A stretch of DNA of 64,000 nt from Diadema setosum. Taxonomy: Eukaryota; Echinodermata; Echinoidea; Diadematoida; Diadematidae. This document shows, piece by piece, positions 22,268 through 34,755 of this stretch; positions within the stretch are counted from its first letter, which is position 1; each line of letters starts with the position of its first letter. The notes below the pieces were generated by a model. It did no database searches and was not told the origin of the DNA. It saw only the letters and a list, made by a program, of their open reading frames with translations. The stretch lies in contig CM067065.1 in assembly GCA_033980235.1 (NCBI GenBank), positions 11,120,373-11,184,372 on the forward strand, given 5' to 3'. The position numbers and the translations under genes were made by a program.

Positions 22268-25200
22268 TATTTGTTGTTGTTGGCATCCATCTGTCTCGTG
22301 AGACAATGTTATATACCTTGCATATGACACTCAGTTTATTTCTTGCTGGAGCATTTCCTACTATGGCTGAAAAGGCCAATTCTTGAATGGCAGTCTCTGC
22401 TACACTTGCTGCAAATAAAAGAGGTCGGATGTGGGGATGTTATGGACATAGCTGCTGACCTCTGTTTGCGAGCTTTCCTGGATTCCAGCGACTTTGCATT
22501 TCTCTGTGTTTCCCCATGTATGATACCATCACGTACGACAAGTCTCCAACTTGTACGATCTGCAGCAATGGTTTCCCAACTCTCCACTTTCAAACCATTT
22601 GCTTTCATGTCACGCTTGCAGACATCCCTGAACCTGAGGTTTGGCCGACCAATAGCTCTGGAACCAGTGGCAAGCTCTCCATATAAGATGTCCTTTGGGA
22701 TACGACCATCATCCATTCTGTACACATGTCCTATCCATCGTAGACGCCTTTGACTCAGCAGGGAAAACATGCTTGACATCTTAGCATGTTTTAGGACATC
22801 AGTGTTTGGGACTTTATCCTTCCAATTTATGCCCAGTATGCGTCGAAGGCAACGAAGGTGGAAGCTATTCAAACGTCTGGGCTGCATACAGAGGCCAGGT
22901 CTCGCTGCTATACAGCAATGTGCTCAGGATGCAAGCCTGATAAACGCAGATGTTGGTGTTTACTGTAAGCTTCTTGTTCATCCACACTCGTTTGGTGAGC
23001 ATAGTCATAACAGTAGAGGCCTTGCCAATACGTCTACCAAGCTCAGCGTCCAGAGGCATGTTGCTAGTAATGGTTGAGCCCAAGTAAGTGAAGCTGTTGA
23101 CAGCATCCAACTGGTAATTGTCAATAGTGATGGAGGGAGGGGTTTCAACTCCCTGGCACATGACTTTGGTCTTCTGCAGGCTGATTGAAAGTCCGAACTC
23201 CTTGCATGCTTGCGAGAATCTATCCATGATAGTTTGGAGGGTTTCTTCTGTATGAGCTGCGAATGCTGCATCATCTGCAAACAACATTTCCCTGATTAGT
23301 ACATGACGCACTTTGGTCTTTGCCTTCAGACGGGCCAGATTGAACAGCTTGCCATCAGATCTTGTGTGTATGTAGATACCCTCAGTAGCATTCTCAAAGG
23401 CATAGGACAGCAGCATAGAGAAGAACATACCAAACAAAGTCGGTGCCAGGACGCATCCTTGTTTCACCCCGTTACAGATTGGGAAAGGTGCGGAGATTGA
23501 CCCATCATATCGCACTGTGCTGTACATGCCGTCATGGAATGAAGAGACGATGGCCAGCAATTTTGGAGGACAGCCGATCTTCTGGAGCAATCTGAAGAGC
23601 CCCTTTCTGCTAACTAAGTCAAAAGCCTTTGTTTAGTCTATGAAGGCTACATAAAGTGGTTTCTTCTGTTCCCTGCATTTTTCTTGCAGTTGCCGGAGAG
23701 AGAAGATCATGTCAATGGTAGATCTGCCTTCCCTAAAACCACACTGGGATTCAGGGTAGATGCGGTTGGCCAAGAACTGCAGGCAGTACAGAACAATACG
23801 AGCAAAAACTTTCCCAACTATATTCAGCAAAGAGATTCCACGGTAATTGTTACAGTCACTGCGATCTCCCTTGTTCTTGTACAGAGTACTAATGCTGGCA
23901 TCACGAAAGTCCTGGGGGACTGTACCTTCCTCCCAGCACTGACAAAAAAAATCATGGAGGTGTTTAAGGAGAACAGGTTTCCCACACTTGATGACCTCAG
24001 AGGTTATGCCGTCCTCTCCTGGTGCTTTTTCACTTGCGAGTGAATCAATGGCATCGCCAAGCTCCTCTACAGTTGGTTTGGCATCAAGTTCATGCATAAT
24101 AGGTAAGCAGTCAACAGCATCTAGGGCAAGTTCAGAGACAATATTTTCCCTTGAATACAACTCAAAATAGTGTTCAATCCATCTCTCCATTTGCTTCACC
24201 TTGTCAGTGATGATTTCACCTGTCTTTGTTTTAAGAGGGGCAATCTTCTTAATCTGTGGGCCTATGGCTTTCTTGATTCCCTCATACATTCGTCTTACAT
24301 TTCCAGTGTCAGAGGAAAGTTGGATATTGTGACATAACTTCATCCAGTAGTTATTTGCACAACTTCTAGCTAATCTTTGTGCAGCACTCTTGGCAGCTTT
24401 CAGGACAGATAGTGTTTCCCTGTCTGGATTGAGTTTGTAGTTTAGATAGGCTTCACGTTTCTTATCCAGAACTGCTTTCATTGTACTTGCATTTTCCTCA
24501 AACCAATCAGGATTCCTCCTTAGTTTCTTCCCAAAAGTAGAGAGAGCCGCTGTATAGATAGTGTTACGGAGGTTGTTCCACTTTGAGTTGCAGTCTTCGT
24601 CCTTTTCTTTTCCTTTTTCCATGCAGTCTGAAAGGTCTTCCTTGAGTGTATTAAGGAACTGATGAGCCAACATTGGGATTCCAGTGTTGCAGGTGTTGAT
24701 GCGAGGCAGACATTTCTGCTTATTTCGATGCAGCTTCTTTGGTTGTAGTCGAACTCGGCTACATACAAGAGAATGGTCGGTGTCACAGTCTGCACTGTGG
24801 TAACTGCGGGAGATGAGGACGCTGCCCAAATTGACACGCCTGGTGATTATGAGATCCAACTGGTGCCAGTGGCCTGATCGTGGATGTTTCCATGAGACTC
24901 TGTGGCAAGATTTGGTCATAAAGTAGGAATTGGTGATACAAAGAGCTCGATATGAGCACAATTCAAGTAGTCTCTGACCATTCTCATTTAGTTTTCCAAT
25001 GCCATGTTGACCAAGGCAGTCGGGCCATGATTCGTAGTCAGCTCCAACTCTTGCATTGAAGTCACCAAGTAGGAACAGGTGTTCAGACGCAGGAATTCTG
25101 CTAATGACAGCATCTAGATCATCGTAGAAGTGATCCTTAACATCTGTTGATGAACAAAGTGTAGGGGCATAGATACTCATGATGTTGACCATACCTGCAG

Positions 25201-26216
25201 ATGTTGAAAGACGCATGGTCAGTATACGCTCAGATCCACCTGATGGAGGTTCAATTGACGAAAGAAGGGTATTTTTCACAGCAAAACCTACGCCATGCAG
25301 ACGTGGTTCGTCGGGAGCCTTTCCTTGCCAAAAGAAGGTATAGTTCTGTTCTCGTAAAGAACCACTGGGTGAGATCCTGGTTTCTTGCAGTGCTGCTATA
25401 TCAACATTAAGTCTGGAAAGCTCGAGGTCAATCACAGCAGTTTTCCTTGCATCGGAAATCTGCTGTAAGTCATCAGAAAGGCCAGTGCACATAGTTCGTA
25501 CGTTCCATGTTGCTAATCGTAGAGTAGGTAGTTTCTTTGTCTTCTTCATTGATTTGCCTGGTGCAGTGTTACAGTCCACTTTTCAAGTTTTGCTCTAGTT
25601 CCAAGCACCCATTGAAGCAGGTGGACTGTGGCGGGTCAGCACCTTATTGGCTGGGGGCTGCCCAGCTTGAGGCGGGCGGTAGCTGTCCAATGAGACGCGA
25701 TGGCCTCTCCCACCGTCGAAGACAACCCGTAGCGCCCTACTTTACGCCAATCAAGTTGGACTTATAACTCGTAACTGCTGTCTTCCGTGTTGTGCTTACG
25801 CTGCATAGCGAAACTGGAGTGTCCTCTCCAGGGTATAAGCCTGGGCATACATATGGATACCCTGAGTTGCCCATGCATCAGAGGACCCCTCTCGGCCTCA
25901 CTGATTGAGTCCAAAGGAATGCGCTGCAATACGTTTGGCACCAGTTTGGCTGGAGGAGCTGCCGGGGTGTTGACAGAGTTTATCCACAGACCGCCTATCG
26001 GGGCTCCACTCCGTGTTGCTGGATGGCCGGTGGCTCATGTTTGAGCTCATACGCCCTTAAGATGGATCTTCTTTTTCATTCCATCAGGGTGTCCAGCCAC
26101 CCTCCTCACCGTAACTTCCCTTCTGGGAAGCCAGTGGGGTTTACGGTTTAGTCGCCGAGAGCTCGACCCTGAGACAGGTAGTACTGGGCTACAGGTTACC
26201 AGTAGCAGGTCCCCCC
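22268..26216 (-). mobile_element. LINE-C: near-full-length APE-type non-LTR retrotransposon
   Basis: The whole element reads on the minus strand. The 5' UTR begins at about 26216 (GGGGGGACCTGCTACTGGTA) and runs to the ORF start at 25579. The 3' UTR ends at about 22268 with CATCTGTCTC-type sequence followed by a short (CAA)n tail. It lies only a few bases of TATATA from the right end of the Tc1-like element, so one inserted beside the other. It looks young: the ~1080-codon ORF carries one stop and one frameshift. Confidence 0.85.
22336..25579 (-). pseudogene. LINE-C endonuclease-reverse transcriptase ORF (one stop, one frameshift)
   Basis: In the intact parent this protein would nick target DNA and reverse-transcribe the element RNA. 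The N-terminal APE endonuclease shows LATWNVRTM, ALQETR, GDFNARVG and DTDHSLV (residues about 20-270). The RT shows ISTLYKNKGDRSDCNNYRGI, SQCGFREGRSTIDMIF, NGVKQGCVLAP, LFADDAAF and TYLGSTI. The C-terminal part has RRLRWIGHVYRMDDGR and a C-x2-C-x12-H-x3-C finger. Defects: a TAA right after VAFID (about 23633-23635, where a Leu codon of DLTKAFD is expected) and a frameshift near 22880 after LYAAQ. Start chosen at the Met at 25579, about 20 residues before the first endonuclease motif. Clade not assigned; related to LINE-A. Confidence 0.92.
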
Positions 26217-26790
26217 ATGCCGTCAGTCAAAGCAAACTTAAAGAAGCAACATTATTTTACTACAGTATACTTCAAATACGAATTAAGCACGAATAATTTA
26301 TATGACTCATGTTGGTCTCCAGATAGCAACATCCTCTTCCAGCAAACTAATTTTATTATTCGAAATTCCAGCCTATCTGCCCTTGTGCACTTTCAAGCAG
26401 CTGACCTGCACGCACATTCACCACCATCGCACATCAGAGTTTATTTTCCCCTGCTATCTTCGCAGCAGAATTTGTATTGATACGAGACTAGTACGTCCCT
26501 ACCTTTTCCTCGGGCCGGCAATCTTTTCAAGCAATGCTTACAATGGCGGCCGTCTGCATAATTGCTTCTTAACTATAATCGTCATTGTAATCCCTGCTGC
26601 ACAGACATGCATATTGTATAATTATATCATTAATTTCCTTTTATATCGTTGTTTATGCAAGTCAAATGACTCTGTTTCAAATATACTTTTTATGTTTCCC
26701 ATGTTCATGATTATGTTATTTATGTATATATTGATTTGCAGAAAATAAAGTATCTATCAAACAAACAAAAAATAAATGACACAACACTAA
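26217..26790 (+). other. Unassigned segment ending in AATAAA and an A-rich tail
   Basis: This begins exactly where LINE-C ends. An 87-codon open frame (26217-26480) has no domain I can defend. The segment ends with AATAAA at 26744-26749 and an A-rich (CAAA)n-like tail, which could be a 3' end of an older retroposed transcript or LINE. Function unknown. Confidence 0.3.
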
Positions 26791-29340
26791 AACCATTCTC
26801 TAGGAAAATCCAGGTCCTTACATTTATTTCTAATGAAGTAACCATTTCTACATTTTTGTGGATGCAGTAGCATTTGCAACTGAAAGTGGATGTACTACCT
26901 TTTGAAACCGAAATTTCACATGCCAGAGTTATATTCAATGTGGTGTTATGACATGTTTCGCGGATTTATTTTTTTCAGCAATGTTGGAGGGCAAGGGATA
27001 CGAGGTCAAGGGGGCCTAGGTAATTGACAATGCCCTGCCTTATTTAGCAGCAAGAGTAACAAACCAATGTGCATCGCTAGTCCATCACTTCTCCCTTGCT
27101 GACCAATGTTTTCAATGAATGACTCCCATTGGTCATATGCATGGGGGGGGGGAGATCCATTATGGGTGAACGGTTATAGATGGGAAGGCGTCACAATATC
27201 TCACCAGGTGATTTTTCTCCTCCCCTTTCTCTTTTTCCCCTCTCACGGGCTTTATCTCATGATTTCTTTTTTTTTTCCTCTTTGAATTAAACTTTTGGCT
27301 ATTTTTCTCTTTCTGAATTCACCCTTGACGACCAAATTTTTTTTATTTTTTTTCTTCAATGTAACCCTTAAGGGAAAACGTGGAAAAGCAGCATCTGAAT
27401 GTGTTGTGTTTTCCCAATGTTGTAATTAAATTCATTACATTAATTCTATTCTTCTGTGTTCTTTATCAGGTAAGATAAATCCGATAATCTAATAGCTGAT
27501 AAGAATCAAGACCGTGGATAAGTAATATGCCCACCTATACTAAACACACATATGGTATTACCTTTGTGACATAGTATAAGTAAAAGGTGCATGTACAAAA
27601 ATGAATATAAATCTAGTGTTCAAAGCTGTATGTCACGATGTACTTTCAAGCCCTGGTACTTAGTATTATGCACGTATAGAAAAGCACAGCATACCCACAG
27701 GTAATGCGCTGTTCGCAGGGATGTCAGAATGTCATGCCATTGTATACATTTAACAAAGTATTTTTTTCTTTCAGACTAGGTGTCAAACACGTATTAGCTG
27801 TGAAGCTATTCATGTAAGAAATAGACCGTATCTACAAAGTGTCTGTACTTTATTCTGGGGACAATGTATGACTCAAACTCAACACCCTAACAGTAACGCA
27901 CAGTACTGTTAACTAACAGTAAATGCAGTACGTGTGACTACATGAGTGTAGCGTACTTTTTCCAGTTTCTCCGCCGTTTTTCCTTTGCTCTTGTCTACTG
28001 CTTTTAATTCACGATCCTTCTCCTGGGATGGTTTCTTTTGTTAATGAGTTCTTCTTCATGTTCCTACATTGCTTGATCGAAAATGTGATGAGTTTTTCAA
28101 AATATTGATCAGATTTGCGTGGTGATTTTTACAGACATCCAAAAAGCCAAAGACCAAATTCTGTTGTTTACACATTAAGTCTATACACACTGGTAGGATG
28201 TCAAGTCAATGCTGCTCTATGATTGGTCAACTTCCTGATGTTGCCATTGGAGTGGATGTGGTACCTTTTACAATGAACTAAATGGATGTAGTACCTTTTG
28301 AAACCGAAGTGATTTTTAGATTTAATTTTCAAACACTTTCTTGTTGGAAATTCAGCTTTTCATTAGTATAAGTGCAAAGAGGTCCTTAAAATGAGTACAT
28401 CAAGACCAAAAAGTGGATTTTGATGGAAAATGAATGTTGTACCTTTTGCAGCTGAGCGCTTCATATCGAACCCCCATGCCAGTCACTCAGTCAAGAAGAA
28501 AAGTACAAAATTAAATGCATCCTCAGATAATTCAATCAATACCACCAATTCAATCAATCAATTCAATTAATCAATCAATCATTCAGTCAATCAATTAATC
28601 AATCAACCATTCAATCAATCAAGCAAGCAATCAAGGATTCATTCAAATAATCATTTAATCAATCAATTATTTAATCATTTAATCAATCAATCACTCGTCA
28701 CAATTGTATGCATGATTAAAGTGGCAGATCGACATAGGGAATATCACCTCCCTCCCCCTCCCTTCCCCATGGCTTACAGGCTCGTTTTTTTATTTATTTA
28801 TTTTTTTGTTTAGGTTTTTGGTATTTGTTCATCCAAAATTGACACTGCTCTTTTCCCTTGCTGTTTACACAACCATGCCCCTTTACTCCTTTCTTCTTAG
28901 AGTAATTTATCCCTGAAAGGGGTTGCAGACAATGAAGGGATTTACATGGTTAATGACAAAATGTCCAGCCTTCTCTCATTACTGATGCACATCAATTAAT
29001 TTGAGTGGGACACAAAAAAGATGACCTTGAGGCATGAACATTTTTTTGGGTTGATGGAAGGAATATAGTGAAATTAACACAAAAAATCTGATGAAATGAA
29101 ATGTAATGCTAACAGATAAATTAATTTCAAAGTTGAGTAATGTGGTGCTTGTTGAGCCAATGACTGGTTAACTTTAGTTTTTCTTTGAAGAAATTGATGA
29201 AGCATTTATTTGGACTGCTGGCTGAATTGTCCATCTTTTTTCAATTTGGCGCTAGTCATTTTTCACACTCTTGACATAGAGCGTCAGTGCTCAGCCAAGC
29301 GTGAACAGAAAACTTGTTTCGTTGATTGCACTTCACATAT
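26791..29340. other. Anonymous DNA; short repeated words only
   Basis: No exon or element end recognised. A phrase close to GGATGTAGTACCTTTTGAAA occurs at about 26890 and 28290, with variants at 28255 and 28434. A degenerate (AATC)n tract occupies about 28528-28695. T-rich runs are common. Confidence 0.4.
28528..28695. repeat. Degenerate (AATC)n microsatellite
   Basis: About 170 bp of AATCAATCAATC with interruptions (ATTC, AGTC, AAGC). The tract is impure and therefore old. Confidence 0.9.
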
Positions 29341-29726
29341 GTGAGCGTTCACCTCAAAACGAACATAAAGTTGCACACACTGATTTTGCGTGAGGACTGA
29401 AAATAAGTGAAGTGGGTCAACCTAGCCTAACTTGCATTTTTTCATATTTTCTGAAAGACCGGGTCTTCTTTTACATTATGCTAAAATTTGGTATCATCAA
29501 ACGGGCAGGAAAGTGTGTTTTTTAGCAGTTTATCTCAAACATTTTAGGTAGAATAGTGTGATTAGGTGTGTCTTTAGAATCCCTTTTTCATTTCTGAAAA
29601 ACCTTGTCCACACTCTTTACTTTCAACTCTAATAGCTTTTGAAAGGATAATGCTGCTGCTTTGAAAGTTGGCATTAATTGAAAGTGAAAAGTGTGGACAA
29701 GGTTTTTTTTTTTTTCAGAAATGAAA

Positions 29727-29732
<6 letters not shown>
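29341..29732 (+). mobile_element. E1 element (copy h), rearranged half with foldback
   Basis: The left end (GTGAGCGTTCACCTCAAAAC...) and left half of E1 are present to the GAAAGTTGGCATTAATT block. The sequence then turns back as an inverted copy of CCTTGTCCACACTCTTTACT (arms about 29581-29637 and 29681-29732). The right half of E1 is missing and (TA)n follows. Confidence 0.7.
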
Positions 29733-29733
<1 letters not shown>

Positions 29734-29767
<34 letters not shown>

Positions 29768-29786
29768 GTATATATATGTATATATA

Positions 29787-29818
<32 letters not shown>
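29734..29818. repeat. (TA)n microsatellite
   Basis: TATATA tract with occasional TATG between E1h and E5a. Confidence 0.95.
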
Positions 29819-30062
29819 GAAGAGTTTGTTTGCAAAAACCGATAAGTCCATATTTGCCAAATGGAGATATTTGCGATTAAAGGTCAAGAAAAATAAAGAG
29901 AATAATAAGAAAAAAATTGCTTCTTTTTACCATACCTTCAAAAATATACCTTTATATGTAGTGACCAACATATCATTTAAAAGGTATTATTTTGTACATT
30001 ATGACAGAAATCGTACTTCAAAATCTTCAAAAATGGACTTATCGGTTTTTGCAAACAAACCC

Positions 30063-30067
<5 letters not shown>
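29817..30067 (+). mobile_element. E5 MITE (copy a)
   Basis: A 251-bp element with 36-bp near-perfect terminal repeats (ATGAAGAGTTTGTTTGCAAA then AACCGATAAGTCCAT...). (TA)n lies on both sides. The interior (GGAGATATTTGCGATTAAAG, TTTTGTACATTATGACAGAA) is shared with E5b and E5c. Non-coding. Confidence 0.85.
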
Positions 30068-30113
<46 letters not shown>

Positions 30114-30793
30114 GTGACCCTGCACATCAAAACAAACAAAAAGTCGCCAGACTTGAATCTTTAGTTCAGGATATATTCTGAAAGAGCAGACTTTAAGCTT
30201 TAAAATGATGTATAACTCAAATCAAATGGACTATCTAAATATTGGAAAGAAAGCACAAACTCAGGAAAAGTGTGAACTGAGAAAAGATTCTCTGAAGTAC
30301 AGTGTCTATTCAAGCGCTTAATCTTTACCAAATCGTATTGGCTGTGCAATGAATGGGACAAAAAAAAGGAAGAAAACCACCAGAGTAACAACAATGAATG
30401 GACTATCAGATTAAACTGAAATTAAGCATGCCTCATTAACATATTCTGTCTATAATTAATGCCAACTTTCAAAGCAGTAGCACTATCCTTTCAAAAAGTT
30501 ATTAGAGTTGAAAGTGAAGAGAGTGGACAAGGTTTTTCAGAAATGAAAAAGGGATTCTAAAGACACACCTAATCACACTATTCTAGCAAAAATGTTCGAG
30601 ATAAATTTGCTAAAAAAAAACACACTTTCCTGCCCGTGTTATGATACCAAATTTTAGCATAATTATAAAGGAAGACCCGGTCTTTCAGAAAATATGAAAA
30701 AGTCAAGTTCGGCTAGGTTGACCCATTTCACTTATTTTCAGTCCTCACGCAAAATCAGTGTGTGCGACTCTATGTTCGTTTTGAGGTGCACGG

Positions 30794-30797
<4 letters not shown>
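30114..30797 (-). mobile_element. E1 element (copy b)
   Basis: Full 684-bp copy in reverse orientation, from GTGACCCTGCACATCAAAAC to ...GAGGTGCACGGTCAC. It is flanked by (TA)n and CAT on the left and by (CA)n(TA)n on the right, so it inserted in, or seeded, a microsatellite. Confidence 0.85.
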
Positions 30798-30844
<47 letters not shown>

Positions 30845-30845
30845 A
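30798..30845. repeat. (CA)n(TA)n compound microsatellite
   Basis: A CACACA run grading into TATATA between E1b and E5b. Confidence 0.95.
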
Positions 30846-31052
30846 ATGAAGAGTTTGTTTGCAAAAGCGATAAGTCCATTTTTGAAGATTTGGAAGTAAG
30901 ATCCCTGTCATAAAGTACAAAATAATACCTTTGGTCACTTAAAAAGGTACGTTTTTAAGTTGTGGTCTAAAGAAGCAAAACATTCCTTATTATTCTCTTT
31001 ATTTTTCTTGACCTTTTATCGCAAATATTTCCATTTGGCATAAACTCTTCAT
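30846..31052 (-). mobile_element. E5 MITE (copy b)
   Basis: Inverted, 207-bp copy of E5. It starts ATGAAGAGTTTGTTTGCAAA and ends ...AAACTCTTCAT, with internal deletions. TATA-rich sequence is present on both sides. Confidence 0.8.
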
Positions 31053-32039
31053 ATATGTATATATTTAAATATGTAATCAAACTAATAGCATATAAGATGA
31101 GCTTTGAAACTCTTCCAGCATAAACTTGGATGCAATAGCAAACATTTATAACAAAAAAAGTAGAATATAACAGTCAATAATCGATCAATTGACAAATTAC
31201 ATAACACCCTTAGCCATTATTAGCAAAAAAAAAAAAGGACTTTGAAAGTCCTCCAGAAGGGATTCACAAGACAACAATTATATCCAAAAAAAGGAGCTCA
31301 TAAAAGTCAGTAATCTGAATACTGAAAAATGTCATACACTCAAGTTAATTAAATTCAAACGATTAAAAAGCTTGTATATTTATACCACACATTCAAGCAC
31401 TCATGTACACAAACATTTCATTCATTTTTCATTTGATTATTTATTTTTTCATCTCCGAAAGAACTTGCAAGTACATGTTTCATTCCACCTAAAATATAGG
31501 TACATATATCTACCAATGTAACAATATATGATAAATTTAATTTATGGATATACAAATAAGGTAAACATTTATTTTTGAAAAAATAAAAATACAGTCTGAA
31601 GTTCAGAAAATGCAGGAGATGGATAGGATTACTGAACACATACGGCTTGTAGTGTTCTTCCCCCAAATATACAGTAACATCTTCTGTCATTGATCTTTTA
31701 ATTAGCTCACGAGATGAAATTTACAAACGGAATTCACAAATTATAACTAAAACCCCAACGAGCAATAGACAAACACCATAAAAAATGAACAAACTGTCAT
31801 GCAGAAACTAAAACAGTAATAGTAAGATAGAATATGAAGAATATATTACAGATAACATGGTTGGAAATAGAAAGAAAAAACAATGTCGATTGGGAACTTG
31901 AAAAGAGATGAGTGAAAGGAGCCGCTAAGTCATACGCATGAAGTGAAAGTAGATATTAATATACTTCTACATTCCATAAGAAATCAATTAAATTTTATCC
32001 TTTTTAGGTTTTAAATATTCATCTATGCATATATATCCT
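31053..32039. other. Anonymous AT-rich DNA, possibly LINE-D 3' flank
   Basis: No recognisable coding sequence. The right part may include the LINE-D 3' UTR, since the last LINE-D coding residues end near 32090, but no tail or target duplication could be fixed. Confidence 0.35.
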
Positions 32040-32194
32040 TAATGAAGACGTCCCAATGAATGTTATAAATTTCTATAATATATTATTTTTAACTTGATTT
32101 CTAAACAATTCAAACTCGGGGCCGTTTTTAATTAGCGCTAAGGATATTTCATATACTTTGGTCCTGCAGAAGTAGATGTCGATTGAGCAAATAT

Positions 32195-32789
32195 GTGACC
32201 GTGCATCACAAAACGAACAAAATGTCGCACACACTAATTTTGCGTGAGGACTGAAAGTAAGCGAAGTGGGTCAACCTAGCCGGTTTGGACTTTTTCCTAT
32301 TTTCTGAAAGAGCAAATATTCATTTACATTATGCTAAAATTTGGGGTCATAAAACAGGCAGGAAAGTGTGTTTTTTAGCAGTTTTTTCTATAACATTTTT
32401 TGGTAGAATAATGTGATTAGGAATGCCTGTAGAGTCTCTTTTTCATTTCTGAAAAAAAAAACCTTGTACACGCTCTTTACTTTCAACTCTAATAACTTTT
32501 GAAAGGATAGCGCTACTCCTTTGAAAGTTGGCATTAATTATGGAAAGAACGTGCTAATGAGACATGCTGAATTTCAATTTAATCTGATAATCCCTCCATT
32601 GTTATTACTCGTGTGGTTTACACTGTTCCTGAGTTTGTGCATTCTTTCCAATATCTAGATAGGTTAGGAAAGTCCATTTGATATGAGTTATACATCATGT
32701 TAAAGCTTAAAATTTGCTCTTTCAGAATATGGTCTCAACTAAAAATTCATGTCTGGAGACTTTTTGTTTGTTTTGTGATCTAGGGTCAC
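32195..32789 (+). mobile_element. E1 element (copy c)
   Basis: A 595-bp copy with an internal deletion relative to the others. It starts GTGACCGTGCATCACAAAAC and ends ...GTTTTGTGATCTAGGGTCAC, with ATAT flanking both sides. It is inserted in the C-terminal coding part of LINE-D. Confidence 0.85.
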
Positions 32790-33228
32790 ATATAGTCCTT
32801 GTTAAAGGCAAATGAAATTTATTAGACCGACGAGTTGGGTATTTAAGGATAAAATTTACTTCACAAACGTCTGAGTAAAAATAAAAGGTAATGAATCATT
32901 ACTAAATTTATACATTGATTGACCAAAATGATAATCATAAATATCTATTCCTTTTAAAATCTTATTTTCAGAAATTAAAACGTCAGTACAGGACCTCCAC
33001 GATTCATAGCAAATAATACAGTTTATAAGGTTACACGGTTATAAGGTTTTTGTTTTTCTGGAGACGTAGGGGTCTTTCAAGATGCATTGAATGAGTTTTT
33101 CCCAAAGCTATGATCCGTAATAAAGCCAAGGCAGAATCAAAGTTGTGTATAACATAAGTAGGGTGGGAATGAAAAAAAAAAATGAAACTTTACTTTGTTT
33201 ATAACACTGATGTAGTCAGATATCATAT

Positions 33229-33921
33229 GTGACCCTGCACCTCAAAACAAACAAAAATTCGCCAGACATGAATTTTTAGTTAAGACCATAATTATTCTGA
33301 AAGAGCAGACCTTAAGCTTTAAAATGATGTATAACTCAAATCAAATGGACTCTCCTAACCTATCTGAATATTGGAAAGAAAGCACAAACCCAGGAAAAGT
33401 GCGAACTGAGAAAAGAGGCTCTGAAGTACAGTGTCTATTCAAGCGCTTAATCTTTACCAAGCCGTGCTGGCTGTGCTATGAATGGGACAAAAAACAGGAA
33501 GTAAACCACCAGAGTAACAACAATGAAGGGATTATCAGATTAAACTGAAATTAAAGATGCCTCATTAACACACTCTGTCCATAATCAATGCCAACTTTCA
33601 AAGCAGTAGCATCATCCTTTCAAAAGTTATTAGAGTTGAGAGTGAAGAGTGTGGACAAGGTTTTTCAGAAATGAAAAAGGGATTCTAAAGACACACCTAA
33701 TCACACTATTCTACCAAAAATGTTGGAGATAAACTGCTAAAAACACACACTTTCCTGCCCGTTTTATGATACCAAATTTTAGCATAATGTAAAAGAAGAC
33801 CCGCTCTTTCAGAATATATGAAAAAGTCAAGTTCGGCTAGGTTGACCCATTTCACTTATTTTCAGTCCTCACGCAAAATCAGTGTGTGCGACTTTATGTT
33901 CGTTTTGAGGTGCATTGTCAC
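33229..33921 (-). mobile_element. E1 element (copy d)
   Basis: A 693-bp copy in reverse orientation, from GTGACCCTGCACCTCAAAAC to ...GAGGTGCATTGTCAC, with AT-rich flanks (CATAT/ATATG). It is inserted in the LINE-D thumb region between the WKTNV and ISDYISVINK segments. Confidence 0.85.
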
Positions 33922-34501
33922 ATATGACAAATATTACTAACATTTGTCTTCCATGAAAGTTTATTATCAATTGTCAATTCCAAAAACTTCATTGATGAAA
34001 CTACATGTATAACACTATCATCAGATGCGTCAATAATTAGAAAGACAGTCAAAAGAACACTAATGATAACACACCTGGTGGTGAGAACGCAAAAAAAAAA
34101 AAAAGTTGGATCTTTTCCAGTAAAGCAAATTTTTATGTTCAGAATCTAAATTAAGCAAAATGTGGGGAGCCAAATGTAATGTCATATCATAACATCAAAT
34201 CGTTTATATACTTTATTAAAAAAACAACAACAACATTGACCAGATAAAGATACAAATTGTTTGCGAACAATTAAGGTAGCTCCTAAAGCACTCCAAGGCC
34301 TTCCCACGGAGACCATAATGACACAATTCTTAAATAAGTATTTTGTGATCGATGGTAACGAAGGCCTTGGAGAAGTCCAGAGAAACTCTCACTGTTTGGC
34401 AATATTGGTCTTTTTTTTGGCATTTATTTTTAGCAAAGAAGGGAATATTAAGAGTGAGATATAATATCATGCAAATAAAAAAGGAGTCTAAAATGTCCAA
34501 T

Positions 34502-34755
34502 TGACGAGTTTGTTTCCAAAAAAAAAAAAGTTAATTCCATATTTGCCAAACGGAGATATTTGCGATTAAAGGTCAAAAACATACAATAAAACAATTTAAC
34601 AAAATGTTTGCTTCTTTTGGCCATCACTTCAAGAATGTACCTTTATGTAGTGAACAATAAAACATTTAATAATTATTATTTTGTACATTATGAGAGAAAC
34701 CGTAATTCAAATGTTCCAAAATGGACTTATCGATTTTTGCGAACAATGTCTTCAA
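34502..34755 (+). mobile_element. E5 MITE (copy c)
   Basis: About 254 bp, older than E5a (more substitutions, an expanded A-run in the left end). Its ends are TGACGAGTTTGTTTCC and ...TTTTTGCGAACAATGTCTTCA. It interrupts LINE-D right after the KLLEKL motif, and it is not in a (TA)n tract. Confidence 0.75.

Noticed and set aside
26217..26480. 87-codon plus-strand ORF with a CWSPD-like word (possible WD40)
   Set aside because: One short word only, no repeat periodicity and no second blade. It abuts a LINE 5' end.
34261..34464. 67-codon plus-strand ORF
   Set aside because: It is the antisense of LINE-D RT motif A (LDFSKAF...HYGLRGKALE on the minus strand).
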